In this document: one piece after another, positions 22,274 through 32,312 of the stretch
Numbering within the stretch: the stretch's first letter is position 1
How the letters are laid out: each line of letters begins with the position of its first letter
From: Betaproteobacteria bacterium
GTDB taxonomy: Bacteria > Pseudomonadota > Gammaproteobacteria > Burkholderiales > Burkholderiaceae_C
Reading direction: 5' to 3'
DNA: 32,312 bases
NCBI GenBank assembly: GCA_009927495.1
Contig: RFMX01000458.1
Coordinates: forward strand, 1-32,312
The notes under the pieces: model-generated
Told to the model about the DNA's origin: nothing
Databases searched by the model: none
Seen by the model: only the letters and a program-made list of their open reading frames with translations
Translations under genes and position numbers: made by a program

Positions 22274-22735
22274 CTAAAGCATATCGGGTGTCTGAACAGT
22301 GACCAATATAGATTGATCACCTTCAAGCCGCAAGCGTGAACGCAACCACCATACAGCTCCTTTTTTCACTGAGCATTCTGGTTTTTGAAATCCCAGCACG
22401 ATGGATATCGCCTCACCCAAGGTGGGTTGATGGCCAATCACCAATACCGTATTTTTGCTGGTCGGCCACTGAACCGCCTCCAACAACATATCAGCCGTGC
22501 TTTGCGGCGTGATCGCAGAACTCAGCTTGTACTTCCGACCCAAGGCCATTGCTGTTTGCTCTGTACGCTTGGCAGGGCTACAAAGAATACGTGTACCATC
22601 TGGCAACTGTCGCTCCAGCCATTGGGCCATTCGCAGCGCTTGTCTCTCCCCGCGAGACGTCAAGCTCCTGCTCATATCGTCTTCACCTGGAGCAGCTTCA
22701 TGGGCTTCGGCATGACGCCAGAGGATCAAGTCCAT
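22274..22735 (-). CDS. sixA: SixA-type phosphohistidine phosphatase (histidine phosphatase family)
   Basis: MDLILWRHAEAHEA RHG motif, LCSPAKRTEQTA, VLVIGHQPTLGEA; abuts ppk. Confidence 0.85.
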   Translation of the reverse strand: MDLILWRHAEAHEAAPGEDDMSRSLTSRGERQALRMAQWLERQLPDGTRILCSPAKRTEQTAMALGRKYKLSSAITPQSTADMLLEAVQWPTSKNTVLVIGHQPTLGEAISIVLGFQKPECSVKKGAVWWLRSRLRLEGDQSILVTVQTPDML

Positions 22736-22736
22736 A

Positions 22737-24782
22737 TTAATTTGCTTTCCGGAATTTTTTCATCAATTCAGTTTGAGCACTGAGACCTTTGGCCGACTCT
22801 GCAAACGGTTGACGAAGGTAAGACCCCTCAGAATTGAGTAACCAAGCATCTGCTGAATCATACAAATAAGCCACCAAGCATTCATCAATGATTCTTTGGC
22901 GAAGCTTGACATCCAAAACTGGCCAAGCAATTTCGATACGCCTCATCATGTTTCTATTCATCCAGTCTGCACTGGATAAATACAAATCCTCTTTGTCACC
23001 AGATCGGAAATAAAAGACGCGAGAATGTTCTAAAAAACGACCTATGATGGACCTGACCCTTATGTTGTCGGTAAATCCTGGTCTTTGTGCAGGAAGAATG
23101 CAAGCACCCCGAACAATCAAGTCTATTTTCACTCCGCTTTGACCTGCTCGAACCAAATCTTTGGCCAAACTTTGGTCTGTCAAGCTGTTCATTTTTAAGA
23201 CGATTCGCCCAGGAACGCCATCTGCTGAAGCCTTGATTAACTGATCAATGGTGGCGGTTAATTTGGATTGCAAATTGAAAGGCGCAACCCATAGATGCTT
23301 CAACGTGGGCAAACGCCTTTGACTGGCAAGTTGCGAAAACACATGCTCAATATCAGAGGTGATTTGCGTATTGGCGGTCAAGTAACTGATGTCTGTATAA
23401 AGTCTTGCTGTTCTAGCGTTGTAATTTCCAGTCGATAAATGGGCATAACGAACCAGGCGATTGCCCTCCTTACGGGTAACCAAAAGCATTTTGGCGTGCG
23501 TTTTGAGTCCCACGACGCCATAGACCACCTGCGCACCAATTGACTCCAATCTTTCTGCCCAGTTGATATTTGCCTCTTCATCAAAGCGAGCCTTGATCTC
23601 CACAACGGCAGTCACTTCCTTTCCTCGGCGAACAGCCTCTCGAAGCAGATCCATCAACTCCGAATCAATGCCCGTTCGATAGATGGTTTGCTTGATGGCC
23701 AATACCTTAGGGTCGTTCACAGCTTGTCGCAAAAAATCCAACACGCCAGAAAAACTTTCAAACGGCTGGTGAATCAGCACATCCTCCATCTGAAGCCTTG
23801 CAAAAATAGATTCCTCTTTATTCAACTGGTGGGGGTAAGAACCCTGATGGGGCTGAAAAAGCAAATTGGGCTTCTCGACCAAGTCAATGATTTGACTTAG
23901 CCGAACAAGATTGACAGGGCCATGTACGCGATACAGCGCATTGGGTGGAAGCTTGAATTGATGCATCAAAAAATCAGCCAAGTGATCCGAGCAACCAGAC
24001 GACACCTCCAAGCGCACTGCCAGGCCAAACTGTCGGTGCTCTAAGCCATGCCTAAGTGCCGTACGCAGATTGGTGACGTCTTCCTCATCAACCAGAAGGT
24101 CGGAGTCACGGGTCACACGAAACTGGGAAAAATGCCCCACCACGCGGTCGGGAAATAAATCCGCTAAGTGCGAACGAATCACACTGGAAAGTGTTACTAA
24201 CAGGGTGGTAGATGAGCCATTCAACTTGGCAGGTAACTTGATGATCCTGGGCAGAGATCTGGGCACCTTGACGATGGCGATTTCATTTTCCCGCTCAAAC
24301 GCATCTTTGCCAGAAAGTTTCACTATGAAATTGAGCGATTTGTTGGCAACCAAGGGAAAGGGATGTGCGGGGTCCAAACCAACAGGAGTTAGAAGCGGTT
24401 TAACCTCACGGTCAAAGTATTCCTTTACCCATTTTTTTTGGGCCGTATTTCTTTCGCTATGCGTAATAAGGTGTATGCCATTAGCTTCAAATGCAGGAAT
24501 TAATTCTTCGTTGAAAACACGGTATTGCTCATCAACCAACTCATGTGCCGAGGTAGATATTTGTTTGTAAGTGTCTTCTGTAAAAGAGGATTTGTCTGCC
24601 TTTTTATCTAGGCCATGAAGATGAAGTGCGACTCTGACTTCAAAAAATTCATCAAGATTGGATGAAACGATGCACAAATAGCGTAATCTTTCTAGCAAAG
24701 GAACATGTTTTCGCTTTGCCCAGTCCAACACCCTTAAATTAAAAAGCAGGGAGCTTTCATCACGATCAATAAAATCCTTCAT
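22737..24782 (-). CDS. ppk1: Polyphosphate kinase 1
   Basis: RDESSLLFNLRVLDWA, SNLDEFFEVRVA, KQTIYRTG, HAKMLLVTRKEG, YAHLSTGNYNARTARLYTDIS. Confidence 0.96.
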   Translation of the reverse strand: MKDFIDRDESSLLFNLRVLDWAKRKHVPLLERLRYLCIVSSNLDEFFEVRVALHLHGLDKKADKSSFTEDTYKQISTSAHELVDEQYRVFNEELIPAFEANGIHLITHSERNTAQKKWVKEYFDREVKPLLTPVGLDPAHPFPLVANKSLNFIVKLSGKDAFERENEIAIVKVPRSLPRIIKLPAKLNGSSTTLLVTLSSVIRSHLADLFPDRVVGHFSQFRVTRDSDLLVDEEDVTNLRTALRHGLEHRQFGLAVRLEVSSGCSDHLADFLMHQFKLPPNALYRVHGPVNLVRLSQIIDLVEKPNLLFQPHQGSYPHQLNKEESIFARLQMEDVLIHQPFESFSGVLDFLRQAVNDPKVLAIKQTIYRTGIDSELMDLLREAVRRGKEVTAVVEIKARFDEEANINWAERLESIGAQVVYGVVGLKTHAKMLLVTRKEGNRLVRYAHLSTGNYNARTARLYTDISYLTANTQITSDIEHVFSQLASQRRLPTLKHLWVAPFNLQSKLTATIDQLIKASADGVPGRIVLKMNSLTDQSLAKDLVRAGQSGVKIDLIVRGACILPAQRPGFTDNIRVRSIIGRFLEHSRVFYFRSGDKEDLYLSSADWMNRNMMRRIEIAWPVLDVKLRQRIIDECLVAYLYDSADAWLLNSEGSYLRQPFAESAKGLSAQTELMKKFRKAN

Positions 24783-24834
24783 ATTCCCTTTGTAAAAAGA
24801 TTCTTTTTGACTATGGAAATTTTAAATATTAGAT

Positions 24835-26181
24835 TCACAGAGTATTTCGAAATTGTGACAGAGATTCTGCCAAATACGAAGCGAATTTAAATGAAAGTTC
24901 TTCTTCTCGAGCTTCAACCATGATGCGTAAAAGAGGCTCTGTTCCGCTTTCACGAATCAATACCCTGCCATTTGCACCCAACTCTTTTTCGACACTTTTT
25001 ATCCTTGACTGAAACTCGGTGTGGGTGCGCCAATCAAGGTGAGAAGGAATTTCAATATTGAGCAAACATTGGGGAAATAAAGGTACGGCCTGCAACAATT
25101 GATCGAGGGTTGAATTCATCCTCAAACAGGCCTGCAAAACTTGCAGGGCACTGATCAAGCCATCTCCCGTTGAATGTTTGTCTAACATCAGCAAATGACC
25201 AGAGCCCTCTCCCCCTAATACCCATCCTTGGGAAATAAGCTCTTCAAGAACATATCTGTCACCCACCTTAGATCGTAAAAAATTGATATTTAACTTTCGA
25301 AAACCTTCTTCAACAGCTTTATTCGTCATCAAAGTGCCAACAACACCTGGCACGTTATCGCCTTGGGTGATCCGATCCAGTGTCAGCACATACAAAAGTT
25401 GGTCGCCGTTGAAGAGACGACCTTTTTCATCGACCCATTGCAGCCTATCCGCATCTCCGTCCAACGCAATGCCAAAGTCTGCTTGATGGGAAATCACGGC
25501 CTGAACCAATGCTTCTGGGTGTGTAGCACCAACGTCGTGATTGATATTGACACCATTAGGCGCACACCCAAGTGTTATCACCTGCGCACCTAATTCTTCA
25601 AAAATTTTAGGAGCTACCAAATAGGCTGCTCCATGAGCAGCATCCACGACAATTTTTTTACCCTTCAGGGTTAATTGGTTATCAAAAGTACTTTTACAAA
25701 ACTCAATATAGCGTCCAGCTGCATCATCGAGCCGCTTGGCTTTCCCCAGATTGATCGACTCCACCCATTGAGGTTCTTGAGTTAAAGCTTCCTCTACAGC
25801 AAACTCCCAAGCGTCATCCAACTTAGCACCTGCAGCAGAAAAAAACTTCACCCCGTTATCAGCAAAAGGGTTGTGTGAAGCGCTGATGACCACGCCCAAA
25901 GAGGCTCTGAGTGCCCGTGTAAGGTAAGCAACGCCAGGTGTGGGAATGGGCCCCAGTAACACGACATCCACGCCTGCTGAATTGAACCCAGCCTCGAGAG
26001 CTGACTCCAGCATATAGCCAGATATTCTGGTGTCCTTTCCAATCAACACCTGAGGACGAGGATCGCTACGCTTCAAAACTTGACCTACAGCATGAGCCAA
26101 GCGAAGCATGAAGTCTGGCGTGATGGGAAATTGACCTACTGTTCCACGTATGCCATCGGTACCAAAGTAGAGTCTTTTCAT
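24835..26181 (-). CDS. glmM: Phosphoglucosamine mutase
   Basis: [12 protein letters not shown], phosphoserine loop [44 protein letters not shown]. Confidence 0.97.
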   Translation of the reverse strand: MKRLYFGTDGIRGTVGQFPITPDFMLRLAHAVGQVLKRSDPRPQVLIGKDTRISGYMLESALEAGFNSAGVDVVLLGPIPTPGVAYLTRALRASLGVVISASHNPFADNGVKFFSAAGAKLDDAWEFAVEEALTQEPQWVESINLGKAKRLDDAAGRYIEFCKSTFDNQLTLKGKKIVVDAAHGAAYLVAPKIFEELGAQVITLGCAPNGVNINHDVGATHPEALVQAVISHQADFGIALDGDADRLQWVDEKGRLFNGDQLLYVLTLDRITQGDNVPGVVGTLMTNKAVEEGFRKLNINFLRSKVGDRYVLEELISQGWVLGGEGSGHLLMLDKHSTGDGLISALQVLQACLRMNSTLDQLLQAVPLFPQCLLNIEIPSHLDWRTHTEFQSRIKSVEKELGANGRVLIRESGTEPLLRIMVEAREEELSFKFASYLAESLSQFRNTL

Positions 26182-26196
26182 AATGAAATAATTTTT

Positions 26197-27087
26197 TTAT
26201 GAGTCAATATTGTCGCAAATACCAGCTTCTGCCTTCCAGACTGACAAGGCGGCAACCGTTTTAGCGACGGCATGAACTCGCAAAATTCTTGCCCCGCGCT
26301 CTGCCGCGAGAACCGCTGCCACCACGCTTGGTACCAGTCTTTGGTCTACAGGGAGGCCACTGACCGCCCCGAGAGACGATTTATTGGACCAACCCACCAT
26401 CAAGGGTTGTCCAAAATGCAGCAACTGAGACTGCTTGCGTAAAATTTCAAAATTCTGATCAACAGATTTACCAAACCCGATACCCGGGTCGAGCACCACG
26501 CGGCTTTGATCAATGCCTACTTCATCTATCAAAGCAAGTTGTGTTTGAAAAAAAACGCTCAGCTCCTCCATCACATTGCCGACCATAGGATGCAACTGCA
26601 TGGTTGCAGGTTCACCGTGCATATGCATCATGCAAAGTCCACATCGGCTTGAAGCAACAGCCTGCAGAGCGCCTTTCTGGCGAAAAGCCCAGACATCATT
26701 CAAGATATCCACCCCTAAATCCAAGGCCCTGTGCATGGTTTGCGGATGGTAGGTGTCCACCGATACAGGAATATGCCATTTCACCAATTGCTTCAAAACA
26801 GGCCCAATACGTTGCCACTCTTCATCAGCGCTCAATGATGCTGCGCCTGGTCGAGTGGACTCACCGCCAACATCCAAAATATCAGCGCCCTCTTCTACCA
26901 AAGTTTCAGCATGGCTAATCGCATCAGTGCTATTTGCATGAAGCCCTCCATCTGAAAATGAATCAGGCGTGACATTGACAATACCCATCACAAGCGGATG
27001 CGACACATCCAAATCAAATCGTGTTGTTCGCCACAAAGCAACATGGGGCCGAAGCCCCATGTTAATTTTTGATTCACCCACGGCCAT
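26197..27087 (-). CDS. folP: Dihydropteroate synthase
   Basis: VMGIVNVTPDSFSDGG, DILDVGGESTRPGA, LDPGIGFGKS, VGWSNKSSLG. Confidence 0.96.
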   Translation of the reverse strand: MAVGESKINMGLRPHVALWRTTRFDLDVSHPLVMGIVNVTPDSFSDGGLHANSTDAISHAETLVEEGADILDVGGESTRPGAASLSADEEWQRIGPVLKQLVKWHIPVSVDTYHPQTMHRALDLGVDILNDVWAFRQKGALQAVASSRCGLCMMHMHGEPATMQLHPMVGNVMEELSVFFQTQLALIDEVGIDQSRVVLDPGIGFGKSVDQNFEILRKQSQLLHFGQPLMVGWSNKSSLGAVSGLPVDQRLVPSVVAAVLAAERGARILRVHAVAKTVAALSVWKAEAGICDNIDS

Positions 27088-29000
27088 TAGGCAGCTGTAG
27101 GTGACGGGTTGGGTTGAACGGCAGGTGTTCCACCGCTTCCATCGCCAGAAGATGGCGTACGGGGAGTCCAGTCCTTGGGAGGACGAGGAGGACGGCCAGC
27201 CATGATGTCATCTAGCTGATCGCTATCGATGGTTTCCCATTCGAGCAGGGCCTTGGCCATGGCATGCATCTTGTCTGAGTTATCTTCAATCAAACGACGC
27301 GCAAGAGAGTATTGCTCATCAATGATGCGGCGAACTTCTGCGTCTACCTTTTGCATGGTGGACTCGCTCATGTTGGTCGTTTTGGTCACTGACCGACCTA
27401 AAAACACTTCGCCTTCGTTTTCAGCATAAACCATGGGACCTAATGCCTCAGTCATGCCATAACGCATGACCATGTCACGGGCAATTTGGGTTGCACGCTC
27501 GAAGTCGTTGGAGGCACCCGTGGTCATTTGGTTCATAAAGACTTCTTCAGCGATACGACCACCAAATAACATGCTGATTTGACTCAACATATAGGTACGG
27601 TCGTAGCTGTAACGGTCAGCCTCGGGGAGGCTCATGGTGACACCGAGGGCTCTTCCACGGGGAATAACAGTGACTTTGTGGACGGGATCGCACTTGGGTA
27701 AAAGCTTGCCAATCAAAGCGTGTCCTGACTCATGGTAGGCGGTATTACGGCGCTCTTCTTCAGGCATGACCATGCTTCTTCGCTCTGGGCCCATCAAAAT
27801 TTTGTCTTTGGCTTTTTCAAAATCTTGCATTTCAACCACACGTGCATTGCGACGGGCAGCCATCAATGCTGCCTCGTTGGTTAAATTGGCTAAATCTGCA
27901 CCACTCATGCCTGGTGTTCCACGTGCAATGACGCTTGGAGAAACATCTTGACCTACAGGTATCTTGCGCATGTGCACATTGAGGATTTGCTCACGGCCCC
28001 GGATATCGGGCAAGGTCACATAAACTTGGCGGTCAAAACGACCTGGGCGCAACAGAGCAGCGTCCAGGATGTCGGGGCGGTTGGTGGCGGCCACCACAAT
28101 GACGCCCAAATTGGTTTCAAAACCGTCCATCTCGACCAGCATTTGGTTCAGAGTTTGCTCGCGCTCGTCATTGCCCCCGCCCAAGCCAGCGCCGCGTTGG
28201 CGACCGACCGCGTCGATTTCATCGATGAAGATGATGCAAGGTGCGTTTTTCTTGGCGTTTTCGAACATATCCCGCACACGAGCCGCACCCACGCCAACAA
28301 ACATCTCCACGAAATCAGAACCTGAAATGCTGAAAAAAGGCACTTTGGCTTCGCCAGCAATGCCCTTGGCCAACAAGGTTTTACCGGTTCCAGGCGGGCC
28401 CACCAGCAACAAGCCACGGGGAATACGACCGCCCAGTTTTTGGAATTTTTGCGGGTCTTTTAAGAAATCGACCACCTCTTTGACTTCTTCTTTGGCCTCG
28501 TCGCATCCGGCCACATCGGCAAAGGTCACGGTGTTGTTGTTCTCATCGAGCATGCGCGCCTTGCTTTTGCCAAAGCTGAAAGCGCCGCCTTTGCCGCCGC
28601 CTTGCATTTGGCGCATGAAATAAACCCAGACACCAATCAGCAGCAGCATCGGGCCCCAGCTGACCAGCAAGGTCATGAGCAAGGAGCCTTCCTCGCGAGG
28701 TTTGACGTCAAACTTGACATTGTTGGAGATCAGGTCGCCCACCAAGCCACGGTCAAGGTAAGTGGCGTTGGTACGAACTTTACGATCATCGGTGGTAGTG
28801 GCGATGATTTCGGTGCCACCCTGTCCCTCTTGGATGGTTGCTGACTTGATGCGCTTGGCTCGAACTTCTTCTAAAAAATCCGAATAGGCCAAGTAACCGT
28901 TGCCAGCAGCACCTCGGGTGTCAAATTGCTTAAAAACTGTAAAAAGTACCAAGGCAATCACTAACCAAACGGCCACTTTAGAAAACCAGGGGTTGTTCAA
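27087..29000 (-). CDS. ftsH: ATP-dependent zinc metalloprotease FtsH
   Basis: [24 protein letters not shown] region, zinc site [10 protein letters not shown]. Start is TTG with GGAG upstream. Confidence 0.97.
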   Translation of the reverse strand: MNNPWFSKVAVWLVIALVLFTVFKQFDTRGAAGNGYLAYSDFLEEVRAKRIKSATIQEGQGGTEIIATTTDDRKVRTNATYLDRGLVGDLISNNVKFDVKPREEGSLLMTLLVSWGPMLLLIGVWVYFMRQMQGGGKGGAFSFGKSKARMLDENNNTVTFADVAGCDEAKEEVKEVVDFLKDPQKFQKLGGRIPRGLLLVGPPGTGKTLLAKGIAGEAKVPFFSISGSDFVEMFVGVGAARVRDMFENAKKNAPCIIFIDEIDAVGRQRGAGLGGGNDEREQTLNQMLVEMDGFETNLGVIVVAATNRPDILDAALLRPGRFDRQVYVTLPDIRGREQILNVHMRKIPVGQDVSPSVIARGTPGMSGADLANLTNEAALMAARRNARVVEMQDFEKAKDKILMGPERRSMVMPEEERRNTAYHESGHALIGKLLPKCDPVHKVTVIPRGRALGVTMSLPEADRYSYDRTYMLSQISMLFGGRIAEEVFMNQMTTGASNDFERATQIARDMVMRYGMTEALGPMVYAENEGEVFLGRSVTKTTNMSESTMQKVDAEVRRIIDEQYSLARRLIEDNSDKMHAMAKALLEWETIDSDQLDDIMAGRPPRPPKDWTPRTPSSGDGSGGTPAVQPNPSPTAA

Positions 29001-29127
29001 TGCAGACTCCAGTCAAAGCGAAATAAGGGAATACAAATAACTTGTGGTCATTTTAGGCTTTTCAAGCTTGAAAGATACTTTTGTGGGTTTTCTGCCTTAT
29101 AAACGGTGCGGTTTTAGACTTGAATGC

Positions 29128-29781
29128 TCACTTGAGACCAATTCCAACTATAAAGTTCTCAGAAGAATTGCTTCTACTTGCCTTTGGCTTAATTGGTTTG
29201 ACAACCTTGAAGGTATCTTTAAAGAGCTTAACCAATTGAGAATAGCCGCTTCCGTGAAAAACTTTGACGACCAAGGCCCCTTGGGGTTTCAGATGGGCAA
29301 CTGCAAACTCCACAGCCAACTCCACCAAATGCGCCATCCTCGCGGCATCTGCAGACTCAATGCCAGATAAATTCGGTGCCATATCTGAAATAACTGTATC
29401 CACACTGCGGCCAGCTAGGTGATCGATGAGTTGAGTTGTAACTTCTGGCTCGCGAAAATCCCCTTGCAAAAAAAGCACGCCCTCTATGGCCGCCATAGGC
29501 AGAATATCCAACGCAATGAGGGTTCCATCCAACCCACCAACAGCCGCCCCCTGAGGTGCCATGCATCGGCGTGTGTATTGGCTCCAAGCCCCAGGAGCAC
29601 TGCCAAGGTCGACAACAACCATACCAGGGCGAATAAGGTTCAGGGTTTCGTTAATTTCTTTAAGCTTGTAAGCGGCTCTGGCACGATAACCTTCTTTTTG
29701 CGCAAGCTTGACATAGGGGTCATTCACATGGTCGTTCAACCATGATTTATTAACTTTCTTGCTTTGCGTTTTGACTTTCAA
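29128..29781 (-). CDS. rlmE: 23S rRNA (uridine-2'-O-) methyltransferase RlmE/FtsJ
   Basis: [55 protein letters not shown]; upstream of ftsH. Confidence 0.95.
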   Translation of the reverse strand: MKVKTQSKKVNKSWLNDHVNDPYVKLAQKEGYRARAAYKLKEINETLNLIRPGMVVVDLGSAPGAWSQYTRRCMAPQGAAVGGLDGTLIALDILPMAAIEGVLFLQGDFREPEVTTQLIDHLAGRSVDTVISDMAPNLSGIESADAARMAHLVELAVEFAVAHLKPQGALVVKVFHGSGYSQLVKLFKDTFKVVKPIKPKASRSNSSENFIVGIGLK

Positions 29782-29816
29782 ACATGCTTCCTTGTGCTGC
29801 GAAGATAATACCCGCT

Positions 29817-30290
29817 ATGGCCTCAATAAAACTCACACCTGTACAAAGAAAAACGCATCGCGCTTTAGCCCATCATCTCGACCCTGTTGTGATGATTGGC
29901 AACGATGGCCTTACCTCTGCTATTGTTAAAGAAACTGACCTGGCCCTGTCGGCGCATGGACTCATCAAAATCAGAGTGCTTGGCGACGATAGGCAAGCAA
30001 GAGAAGTCATTTTTCAAGCGCTGGCCGATCAACTCCATGCTGCGCCCATTCAACATATTGGAAAGTTATTGGTGCTTTGGCGGCCACAGGTTGAAAAAGA
30101 AAAGCCTCTCAACGAAGAACGGCAAGCCGGTCCGAGAGAGTTTAAAGTTCTGAAATACAGCAAACGGGGCGGTCAACGACCCGAAATGAAGCGAGTTACT
30201 GTTCTAGGAAACGAAAGGCTGACCGCAGGTGGGCAAATCAAACGAGCAAAACCCAAAATCAAGTCCATCAAAAAAAGTGCTCAGGGTTAG
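29817..30290 (+). CDS. yhbY: CRS1-YhbY domain ribosome-associated RNA-binding protein
   Basis: MASIKLTPVQRKTHRALAHHLDPVVMIGNDGLTSAIVKE, HGLIKIRV; start assigned at 29817 rather than 29784. Confidence 0.9.
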   Translation: MASIKLTPVQRKTHRALAHHLDPVVMIGNDGLTSAIVKETDLALSAHGLIKIRVLGDDRQAREVIFQALADQLHAAPIQHIGKLLVLWRPQVEKEKPLNEERQAGPREFKVLKYSKRGGQRPEMKRVTVLGNERLTAGGQIKRAKPKIKSIKKSAQG

Positions 30291-30295
30291 CACTT
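30270..30295 (-). terminator. intrinsic terminator of greA, overlapping the 3' end of yhbY
   Basis: On the minus strand AAGTGCT-AACCCTG-AGCACTT then a T run (complement of the A run 30270-30276); the + strand lacks a downstream T run. Confidence 0.75.
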
Positions 30296-30301
30296 CGGTT
30301 G

Positions 30302-30778
30302 TCAAAGATAAGACACTTTGACGATTTCATAACCCTTGACACCACCTGGAGCCTCTACTTTCGCAATATCGCCCTCCTCTTTACCAATGAGGGCTCTTGC
30401 AATGGGACTGCTGATATTGATCAGGCCAAGCTTCAAGTCGGCCTCATCCTCTCCGACGATTTGGTAAGTAACGACGTCGCCAGAGGTTTCTTCTTCAAGT
30501 TCAACTGTTGCCCCAAAGACTACTCTCCCACCAGCGTCAACTGCAGAAGGATCGATGATTTGGGCTACTGAGAGTTTGCTCTCAATCTCTTGAATCCGGC
30601 CTTCAATAAAACCTTGCCTGTCTTTGGCAGCATCATATTCGGCGTTTTCACTCAAGTCCCCTTGGGCCCTGGCCTCGGCAATCGCATTAATCACCCAAGG
30701 ACGATCAACTGTTTTGAGGGTGTGCAACTCCAACTTGAGTTTTTCTGCACCGCGTTTAGTGATAGGTATCGTTGCCAT
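30302..30778 (-). CDS. greA: Transcription elongation factor GreA
   Basis: [51 protein letters not shown]. Confidence 0.96.
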   Translation of the reverse strand: MATIPITKRGAEKLKLELHTLKTVDRPWVINAIAEARAQGDLSENAEYDAAKDRQGFIEGRIQEIESKLSVAQIIDPSAVDAGGRVVFGATVELEEETSGDVVTYQIVGEDEADLKLGLINISSPIARALIGKEEGDIAKVEAPGGVKGYEIVKVSYL

Positions 30779-30796
30779 GGCGTATCCAAATAAAAA

Positions 30797-32312
30797 TCAC
30801 GCCACCAACTGGGCGTGCAATTCCTGAAGAGAGTAGACGTCTAAATTGTCAAGGTACTTCATTCCTTCTACAGCCGCTTGTGCACCAGCAATCGTTGTAA
30901 AAGTAGTCACCCTTGCAAGCAGTGAAGAAATGCGAATTTGGCGTGAATCGGCGATTGCGTTACGACGCTCCTCAACGGTATTGATAACCAAGGCAATTTC
31001 ATTGTTTTTGAGCATATCCACCACATTCGGGCGACCTTCAGTCACCTTATTCACAGCTACCACAGGGAGACCCGCTGCGCTGATGGCGGCAGCGGTACCC
31101 TTGGTGGCCACCAACTCAAAGCCGTAGTCGATTAGCGCTTTAGCAATCAAAACGGCTCTGTCTTTATCGCTGTTCTTGACAGTCAAAAACACCTTGCGAA
31201 CAAGGTCAGTGGGTCGAGGTAATTTCGTTCCCGCTCCCAATTGGCTCTTAACAAAAGCCTCGCCAAAGGTTTTACCAACACCCATGACTTCGCCCGTTGA
31301 TTTCATCTCAGGACCCAAAATCGTATCAACGCCGGGGAATTTAACGAAGGGAAATACCGCCTCTTTCACACTGAAATACGGGGGAATGACTTCTTTTCCA
31401 ATCCCTTGGGCTTGCAGAGATTTACCCACCATACAACGAGCAGCCACCTTGGCCAGTTGTATGCCAGTCGCCTTGCTGACAAAAGGAACCGTTCGACTTG
31501 CTCTGGGATTAACCTCTAAAACATAAATCACATCCACGCCATCTTTATGTTGAATGGCAAATTGAACATTCATGAGGCCAACAACTTTGAGGCCATGTGC
31601 CATAGCAGTTGTTTGTCTTTTGATTTCATCTATCGTACTTGGAGAAAGGGAATAGGGCGGCAAAGAACAAGCAGAGTCTCCGCTGTGTACGCCAGCTTGC
31701 TCAATATGCTCCATCACACCGCCAATAAAAACTTGCTCGCCATCGCATATCGCATCCACATCGCATTCAATGGCATCATTCAAAAAACGGTCAAGTAATA
31801 CAGGTGAATCATGACTGACCTTGACGGCTTCGCGCATATAACGCTCAAGATCGCGCTGCTCGTGAACGATCTCCATGGCACGCCCACCCAAAACATAGCT
31901 TGGACGGACCACCAACGGATAGCCCAGCTGGGCAGCTTGCGCAAGGGCTTCTTCCTCAGTTCTGGCAGTTGTATTTGGGGGCTGACGAAGACCCAATTGA
32001 TGGAGCAGTTTTTGGAAACGCTCCCGATCTTCAGCGGCATCAATCATGTCTGGGCTGGTGCCAATGATAGGAACGCCAGCAGCTTCCAGCCCCAGGGCCA
32101 ACTTCAGCGGGGTTTGTCCACCATATTGGACGATCACGCCAAACGGTTTTTCTTTGTCAACAATTTCAAGAACGTCTTCCAAGGTCAGCGGCTCAAAGTA
32201 AAGACGATCGCTGGTGTCGTAGTCGGTAGAAACCGTTTCTGGGTTGCAATTGACCATGATGGTTTCATAGCCATCTTCCCGCATGGCAAGGGCCGCATGG
32301 ACACAGCAATAA
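30797..32312 (-). CDS. carB: Carbamoyl phosphate synthase large subunit, C-terminal portion; 5' part outside window
   Basis: ORF stays open to the window edge ([47 protein letters not shown]); second ATP-grasp and MGS-like domains. The listed start at 32284 is an internal Met. Confidence 0.96.
   Translation of the reverse strand, partial: YCCVHAALAMREDGYETIMVNCNPETVSTDYDTSDRLYFEPLTLEDVLEIVDKEKPFGVIVQYGGQTPLKLALGLEAAGVPIIGTSPDMIDAAEDRERFQKLLHQLGLRQPPNTTARTEEEALAQAAQLGYPLVVRPSYVLGGRAMEIVHEQRDLERYMREAVKVSHDSPVLLDRFLNDAIECDVDAICDGEQVFIGGVMEHIEQAGVHSGDSACSLPPYSLSPSTIDEIKRQTTAMAHGLKVVGLMNVQFAIQHKDGVDVIYVLEVNPRASRTVPFVSKATGIQLAKVAARCMVGKSLQAQGIGKEVIPPYFSVKEAVFPFVKFPGVDTILGPEMKSTGEVMGVGKTFGEAFVKSQLGAGTKLPRPTDLVRKVFLTVKNSDKDRAVLIAKALIDYGFELVATKGTAAAISAAGLPVVAVNKVTEGRPNVVDMLKNNEIALVINTVEERRNAIADSRQIRISSLLARVTTFTTIAGAQAAVEGMKYLDNLDVYSLQELHAQLVA

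Noticed and set aside
24783-24834. Pho box upstream of ppk1
   Set aside because: CTGTGAAT resembles one half-site, but no second CTGTCAT-like repeat is present at the expected spacing.

Overview
This is a typical Burkholderiales-like (betaproteobacterial) chromosomal segment made up mostly of housekeeping and central-metabolism genes. In order it carries: a partial tRNA-Val(CAC) and dnaQ; the isc Fe-S assembly operon (iscR-iscS-iscU-iscA-hscB-hscA-fdx, minus strand); uvrB; a divergent tyrB/aspC-type aminotransferase with a HAD hydrolase; an intracellular PHA depolymerase with an RnfB-type ferredoxin; a methylmalonyl-CoA pathway cluster (mutB/scpA, meaB, pccB, pccA, a VOC/epimerase-like gene) placed directly behind an Orn/Lys/Arg decarboxylase; tRNA-Ser(GGA); a small unlisted lipoprotein ORF; sixA-ppk1; glmM-folP-ftsH-rlmE; yhbY; greA; and the 3' part of carB. 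I saw no mobile element, CRISPR array, defence locus or clearly new multi-gene system. The items most worth a second look are: (i) a +1-type frame disruption in an A4 run inside the Orn/Lys/Arg decarboxylase, followed at once by a stop while the remaining 452 codons stay open; (ii) a 46-aa lipoprotein missing from the ORF track; (iii) a 21-bp palindrome over the phaZ promoter region that resembles a PhaR operator; (iv) an IscR type-1-like box; (v) an attenuator-like hairpin in the aminotransferase leader; (vi) a greA terminator that overlaps the end of yhbY. All family calls come from recognising motifs by eye in the supplied translations; no database search was run.
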